Of a stretch of DNA of 15,112 nt, positions 13,358 to 15,112 are shown piece after piece. A model generated the notes under the pieces. It saw nothing but the letters and a program-made list of their open reading frames with translations, searched no databases and had not been told where the DNA came from. Each line of letters starts with the position of its first letter. The stretch's first letter is position 1. This stretch comes from JAQBGV01 sp032128395 (GTDB lineage: Bacteria > Planctomycetota > UBA8108 > UBA1146): the NCBI GenBank assembly GCA_032128395.1, contig JAQBGV010000040.1, forward strand, positions 1 through 15,112, given 5' to 3'. The position numbers and the translations under genes are program-made.

Positions 13358-15063
13358 GTCGCTCCTTCCGTCCGGGTCGCGACGGACTCGGGGGTGTCCC
13401 GATCGGTCCGTCGAAACTGACTCGCGGCCGCGAGCTCTCGGGCGGCGCGCTCTTCGATCATCCCGACCTGCGCGACCGCCACCGCGCGATCGAGGGCGCG
13501 GCGCCAGCAGGGGAAGACCCTCTCCCCCTCATGATAGCGGAGCAGGAACCGCATTCGAAGCCGTGGATCGCCTAGACCGTCGGGAAGCACCGCGAGCTGA
13601 ATCAGGTTCTGGAGCCGGCGACGGAGGTCGGGGCGCTCCCCACGGTGGATCGACTCGAGATGGAGCAGAGCCACTTCGAGCTTCCCCCCCGGACCCTCGG
13701 CGACGAGCCAACGCGAGGGGCTCACGTCGCGATGGTGGATCCCGGCGCGGTGGAGCCTCCTCAGCAGGGGTGCGATGGCGTCCGCACACCTCCGCAGGAG
13801 GCGTGCGAGGTCTCGGGGATCGACCGATCGGGTGACGATCTCTTGGTCGAGCGTGCGGCCGGTGAGGAACTCGGAGACCAGCAGGGTGCGCCGGACCCGT
13901 CCCCGCCGCCGCTCGATGAGCAGGGCTTCCGCGGTCGCGTGGGGAAGCTTCCGGACCTCGAGACTCCGCGCCGCCCCCCACGCTCGGGGGAGGGGGCCGC
14001 GGCGAAACCGGTCGAAGAACCCCTCGAGGACGCCCCGCGCGTGCGTCGTGACGATGAAGGTGCGCGTCCCGCCCGGGGTGGGGAGTTCCGCCTCCTCGAC
14101 GGTGCGCCCCGGGCGCTCCGAGAGGACCCGGCGGCTCGTGAAGCCACCCTCGAGAAGCGCTTCGAGGGCAGAGGCTGGAAGCGTGCGCCGACGGTGGATC
14201 CGAAAGCGCCCGCGCCGCTCCCGCACGAACTGCGAGGTCGTGTACCAGCAGCGGCGATCTCGGCTCCGCAGTCGGGTCCGCTCGGTCCGTCGAGCCCCGG
14301 CGACGACCAGGTCGACCTCATCGCTGAGATCGCCGAGGCACCCCGGACCGGTCTCCTCGAGATAGGCGCCGATGATCGCGCCGACCGTAGCGGTATCCGC
14401 GGTCGTTCCGAGGGAGTGGATGAGCTTCGCGAGGTCACGACGCCGCCGCGGCGCTCGCACTGCCCGGACGTGGTGCACCGCGTGGAGGTCGACGAGTCGG
14501 ATGTCGTCCGGGTCATCGGGAGCGCCGAGGAAATTCCCGAGGTGGAGATCGGGGTGGGCGATCCCCGCCCGGTGGAGCCGCGCGACGAGAGCCCCCACGG
14601 CGCGCAGGCGACGCTCCCTCGCGAGCATTTTCGATTCGCCCATCTCCGTCGGGGAGAAGAGGAGGGATGGGAGCGGAGAGACACTGACGAGACGCTCCAT
14701 CACCAACCCCGCCCCGACCAGCCAGGGGCCGCGGCGCTCTTCGAAGTACGCAAGCGGTCGTGGGGTCGGGAATCCCAGCTCTTCGAGTTGACGGAGCGCG
14801 CGCCACTCGCGGCGGGCGCGACTCGGGGCCACGAGGTACTTCAGCCGCTCCGACCTCCCCCGAACGCGGTACCGCTTCACGACGACGGCCGGGCGGCGGG
14901 CCGAGGCTGGGATCGCGATCACCTGGCGGACGGGGTTCGCCTTGAAGACCTCGGCCCCCGGGAGCTCCTCGAGCTGCTCCCAAGCGGAGTCGAGCTCGGC
15001 GAGATCGGGGAGCTCCCCCCCCCCCCCGTGCCGCCCGACTCTCCATCCCCCACGCACCGACAC
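13354..15063 (-). CDS. Tandem Kdo/WaaP-like kinase: active first domain, degenerate second
   Basis: A 569-residue protein with two protein-kinase-like folds of the lipopolysaccharide kinase type. Domain 1 (about 35-280) has a candidate ATP lysine in VVVKRYRVRG, a catalytic loop HPDLHLGN (170-177, Asp172, Asn177) and LVDLHAVHH as the metal-binding motif. Domain 2 (about 300-545) has HHRDVSPSRWL with Asp446, but the loop Asn is Trp452 and the DFG-like position reads LLHLESI. It is probably a pseudokinase or regulatory half. WaaP-type enzymes phosphorylate lipid A-core heptose or Kdo. The GTG at 15063 is chosen because GGGAGGT lies 4 nt upstream; a GTG at 15078 would precede this site. A G13 tract lies within the first 20 codons. 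The gene overlaps the glycosyltransferase by 4 nt. Confidence 0.83.
   Translation of the reverse strand: MSVRGGWRVGRHGGGGELPDLAELDSAWEQLEELPGAEVFKANPVRQVIAIPASARRPAVVVKRYRVRGRSERLKYLVAPSRARREWRALRQLEELGFPTPRPLAYFEERRGPWLVGAGLVMERLVSVSPLPSLLFSPTEMGESKMLARERRLRAVGALVARLHRAGIAHPDLHLGNFLGAPDDPDDIRLVDLHAVHHVRAVRAPRRRRDLAKLIHSLGTTADTATVGAIIGAYLEETGPGCLGDLSDEVDLVVAGARRTERTRLRSRDRRCWYTTSQFVRERRGRFRIHRRRTLPASALEALLEGGFTSRRVLSERPGRTVEEAELPTPGGTRTFIVTTHARGVLEGFFDRFRRGPLPRAWGAARSLEVRKLPHATAEALLIERRRGRVRRTLLVSEFLTGRTLDQEIVTRSVDPRDLARLLRRCADAIAPLLRRLHRAGIHHRDVSPSRWLVAEGPGGKLEVALLHLESIHRGERPDLRRRLQNLIQLAVLPDGLGDPRLRMRFLLRYHEGERVFPCWRRALDRAVAVAQVGMIEERAARELAAASQFRRTDRDTPESVATRTEGAT
15015..15027 (-). repeat. 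13-base homopolymer (G13 on the coding strand) in the kinase 5' end
   Basis: Thirteen consecutive C on the plus strand encode Gly-Gly-Gly-Gly near residues 13-16 of the kinase. Tracts this long slip readily in replication, and a change of one base would put the protein out of frame. It could be a phase-variation switch or a sequencing weakness. Confidence 0.8.
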
Positions 15064-15067
15064 GTTT

Positions 15068-15074
15068 ACCTCCC
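15068..15074 (-). promoter_or_regulatory. Strong ribosome-binding site of the kinase operon
   Basis: GGGAGGT (minus strand) is 4 nt before the GTG at 15063, near-consensus in sequence and at a slightly short spacing. The remaining 38 nt to the window edge hold only a short G-rich stretch, so the operon promoter is probably outside. Confidence 0.6.
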
Positions 15075-15112
15075 ACACACGGTGGAAGGTAGGGAGAGCG
15101 TGGGGGGGGGAA

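Overview
The window is a high-GC chromosomal segment from a Gram-negative (diderm) bacterium. It carries an outer-membrane porin, two lipoproteins, a Kdo/WaaP-type kinase and a periplasm-facing protease. The FHA-domain signalling genes, ECF sigma factor and WaaP-like kinases would fit Planctomycetota or a related high-GC diderm lineage. That placement is a guess from gene content, because no rRNA or marker gene is present.

Left edge (1-671): the minus strand carries what looks like the 5' end of a group II intron (133 to the edge). Upstream of it is a weak hypothetical reading frame. A candidate plus-strand promoter and a hairpin precede the first clear gene.

Plus-strand block (672-7881): a DcaP-like porin and a transglutaminase-fold lipoprotein sit 11 nt apart. 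They are followed by a compact thiol/sulfur cluster: a DsrE protein, a TusA-OsmC fusion (2 nt apart) and a short MetE-like methyltransferase with all four zinc ligands. A small lipoprotein with a SHOCT-like segment, an FAD-dependent sarcosine/N-methyl amino acid oxidase and a SpoU/TrmH rRNA methyltransferase complete the block. The methyltransferase appears to start at ATC.

Middle (7885-8856): a stand-alone cyclic-nucleotide-binding-fold protein lies on the minus strand. A 486-nt spacer follows, holding only a short signal-peptide-like ORF remnant.

Right half (8857-15063): a plus-strand gene encodes FHA domain, transmembrane helix, coiled coil, trypsin-like protease and a beta-rich tail. It meets tail-to-tail (8-nt gap) a minus-strand FHA-ECF sigma factor fusion whose FHA domain resembles that of the protease. 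The sigma gene is last in a minus-strand run with a tandem WaaP-like kinase/pseudokinase, a GT2 glycosyltransferase and a frameshifted GNAT acetyltransferase. The first three genes overlap at start and stop codons. The kinase carries a 13-base G tract close to its start.

The best candidate for an undescribed system is this FHA-protease / FHA-sigma pair beside an envelope-glycan operon. One protein could report on the envelope through its protease and the other could change transcription, with phosphothreonine recognition as the shared input. The gene architecture is read directly from sequence; the signalling link is inference.
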